Shown: positions 62,903-64,000 of the stretch, one piece after another
Layout of the letters: each line of letters begins with the position of its first letter
How positions within the stretch are numbered: position 1 is the stretch's first letter
NCBI GenBank assembly: GCA_024233005.1
Contig: JACKQE010000001.1
Coordinates: 310,001 to 374,000, forward strand
DNA: 64,000 nucleotides
Direction of reading: 5' to 3'
Source: Akkermansiaceae bacterium
GTDB taxonomy: Bacteria > Verrucomicrobiota > Verrucomicrobiia > Verrucomicrobiales > DEV007
Position numbers and translations under genes: made by a program
The notes under the pieces: model-generated
The model's input: the letters and a program-made list of their open reading frames with translations, nothing else
Told to the model about the DNA's origin: nothing
The model's database searches: none

Positions 62903-64000
62903 TTATTCGACCAAATCGCCAAGCAAGAGAATGCCTCCGGCGCGGATCTTGTTTCCCTGGAACTTTGCGTCCTTTAGTTCTTCCTCCGGGTTCTTTAGTC
63001 GGAAGGCGACGGGATGGCGGTCAGGTTGATCGGGGTGAATCTCGACGGTGATCTCATGAACTTTGTCAGGATCCAGTCCCATGGCCAGGGACAGAGTTGC
63101 GATGCGGTGATAGGTGCAATACGAATCGAAACGGGGGACTGGTTTGGGCCTGGTTTCCCCATCCACGGTGATGATGACTTGACCTCCATCAGGACCCAGG
63201 AGGTCATAGAGAGAGGCGTTGCTTCCCTTAAAGCGAAAATGCAGTGTGTCGCCGGGATGCGCGCCTTCCCAGATCGTGTCCATGCGCTGCCCGAAATTTT
63301 TCCCGAGACCATCCTCGCGAGCCAGCCTTTTCCAACTGCCACTCAGCATGGACGGTGAAACCTCCACGATTTTGGCGGCTTGGAAGTGATCCGGAACAAA
63401 CGTTTTCGCCAGTTTGGCTTCATGATTCACGGGTTTAGAAGCGGGAACCCAGGATTGGATGGCCTGGGCGAGAACTGCGTTGTAAATGGCGTGCCCGGCA
63501 TCAAGCGGATGGACCCCGTCGTTGGAAAAAACAATTTTTCCAGGAGGGGGAGTTTGGTCTTTGTCCGCTTGGAAAATGAGTTCGCCGGCAGACTCCATTT
63601 CCACTACCTTTAGGGCAAAATTGATACTCGGAATGCCATAAAACTCGGCCAAGCGTTCGTCAGCTGAGGCGGCCTGTGGGCACCTTCCTTGGCGGAGGTC
63701 GGTTTCATAGCCGACCTTGAAAGTGTAGACGAAACAGAGGTCACAATGAGGCAACCGGGCCCAGGTTTGGCGGACGATGCCTTCCAGGGCTCGCCAGATG
63801 GCTTCCGGTTTCGTACCGCCGTCATTGACCGCAAATTCGACAAACATCAGGTCTGGTTGGTGGCGGAGAGCATCCCGTTCCACCCGGTAGACTCCGAGAT
63901 CGCTTCCCGTTCCACCGATGGCAGCGTGGATTTCTTCGATCTGTGCCTTTGGATACTGCTTGGCAAACCATTCACGGGACTTGATCCGCCAACCGTTGGC
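62903..64000 (-). CDS. SGNH/GDSL-type hydrolase, 5' end beyond window
   Basis: 366 codons are visible; the frame is still open at the right edge, and the first codons in view read ANGWRIKSREWFAK. AAIGGTGSDLGVYR, FVEFAVNDGG (block III Asn) and SNDGVHPLDAGHAIYN (block V Asp/His) fit the SGNH hydrolase family; the block I serine would lie upstream. After about 180 residues a beta-sandwich part follows (GDTLHFRFKGSNASLYDLLGPDGG). Such enzymes deacetylate or deacylate glycans. The first in-window GTG at 63883 is not the start. It is convergent with the cytidylyltransferase fusion by six bases. Confidence 0.8.
   Translation of the reverse strand, partial: ANGWRIKSREWFAKQYPKAQIEEIHAAIGGTGSDLGVYRVERDALRHQPDLMFVEFAVNDGGTKPEAIWRALEGIVRQTWARLPHCDLCFVYTFKVGYETDLRQGRCPQAASADERLAEFYGIPSINFALKVVEMESAGELIFQADKDQTPPPGKIVFSNDGVHPLDAGHAIYNAVLAQAIQSWVPASKPVNHEAKLAKTFVPDHFQAAKIVEVSPSMLSGSWKRLAREDGLGKNFGQRMDTIWEGAHPGDTLHFRFKGSNASLYDLLGPDGGQVIITVDGETRPKPVPRFDSYCTYHRIATLSLAMGLDPDKVHEITVEIHPDQPDRHPVAFRLKNPEEELKDAKFQGNKIRAGGILLLGDLVE

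Overview
The window looks like a chromosomal segment of a Verrucomicrobiota (PVC superphylum) bacterium with moderately high GC. The evidence is the gene content: four FGly-type sulfatases with secretion signals, a DUF1501 protein, several Gfo/Idh/MocA oxidoreductases (one with a Tat-like leader), a bacterial alpha-2-macroglobulin, a Ser/Thr kinase with a C-terminal sensor region, an AlgI/AlgJ acetylation pair and a small SET-domain protein. No rRNA, CRISPR array, prophage or insertion sequence was seen. Protein families are assigned by reading motifs, not by database search.

Layout. 0-5 kb: the 5' part of an Ldh-family dehydrogenase, a Fur-family regulator, a SET-domain methyltransferase, a DsbD-alpha-like secreted protein, tRNA-Ala(CGC), a Suppressor-of-fused domain protein, a YafK-type L,D-transpeptidase and tRNA-Leu(AAG). 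5-7.7 kb: purU, a secreted beta-propeller protein and an unknown gene. 7.7-11.4 kb: the assimilatory sulfate operon cysH-cysC-cysD-cysN on the minus strand. 11.6-21.1 kb: a peroxiredoxin-like gene, a sulfatase, acs, then a co-directional run (oxidoreductase, sulfatase, MFS transporter, oxidoreductase) that looks like a small glycan or sugar utilisation cluster. 21.1-29.9 kb: an ECF sigma factor divergent from alpha-2-macroglobulin and pbpC. 30-39 kb: a TrhO-RluA fusion, a ceramidase-like protein, a receptor-like Ser/Thr kinase, a GT9 glycosyltransferase and a sulfatase. 38.6-47 kb: a housekeeping block of recA, a RibD-HAD fusion, mnmG, pssA, rnpA, rpmH and ilvC, with two parS-like ParB sites at mnmG. 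47-64 kb: DUF1501, an esterase, a sulfatase with repeats, algJ/algI-like genes, class I fumarase, a P-loop kinase, an AGCS symporter, a beta-propeller protein, a Wzz-like protein, a cytidylyltransferase-GHMP kinase fusion and an SGNH hydrolase cut by the right edge.

How the parts fit. Sulfatases can release sulfate from sulfated glycans. The cys operon activates sulfate through APS and PAPS and reduces PAPS to sulfite (the CysH lacks the iron-sulfur cysteine pairs of APS reductases). The MFS and Gfo/Idh/MocA genes would import and oxidise sugars, and acs and fumarase feed central carbon metabolism. Envelope functions are frequent: A2M/PbpC, YafK, AlgI/J, GT9, Wzz-like and PssA.

The most notable features are three multidomain fusions: RibD with a HAD phosphatase that could supply the missing dephosphorylation step of riboflavin synthesis, TrhO with an RluA pseudouridine synthase, and a cytidylyltransferase with a GHMP kinase. 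Also notable are the parS-like pair near mnmG/rnpA/rpmH, which suggests proximity to the replication origin, a tRNA-Leu with an A34 anticodon, and a 0.8 kb stretch upstream of rpmH and ilvC that holds a promoter, hairpins and an unexplained high-GC3 reading frame.
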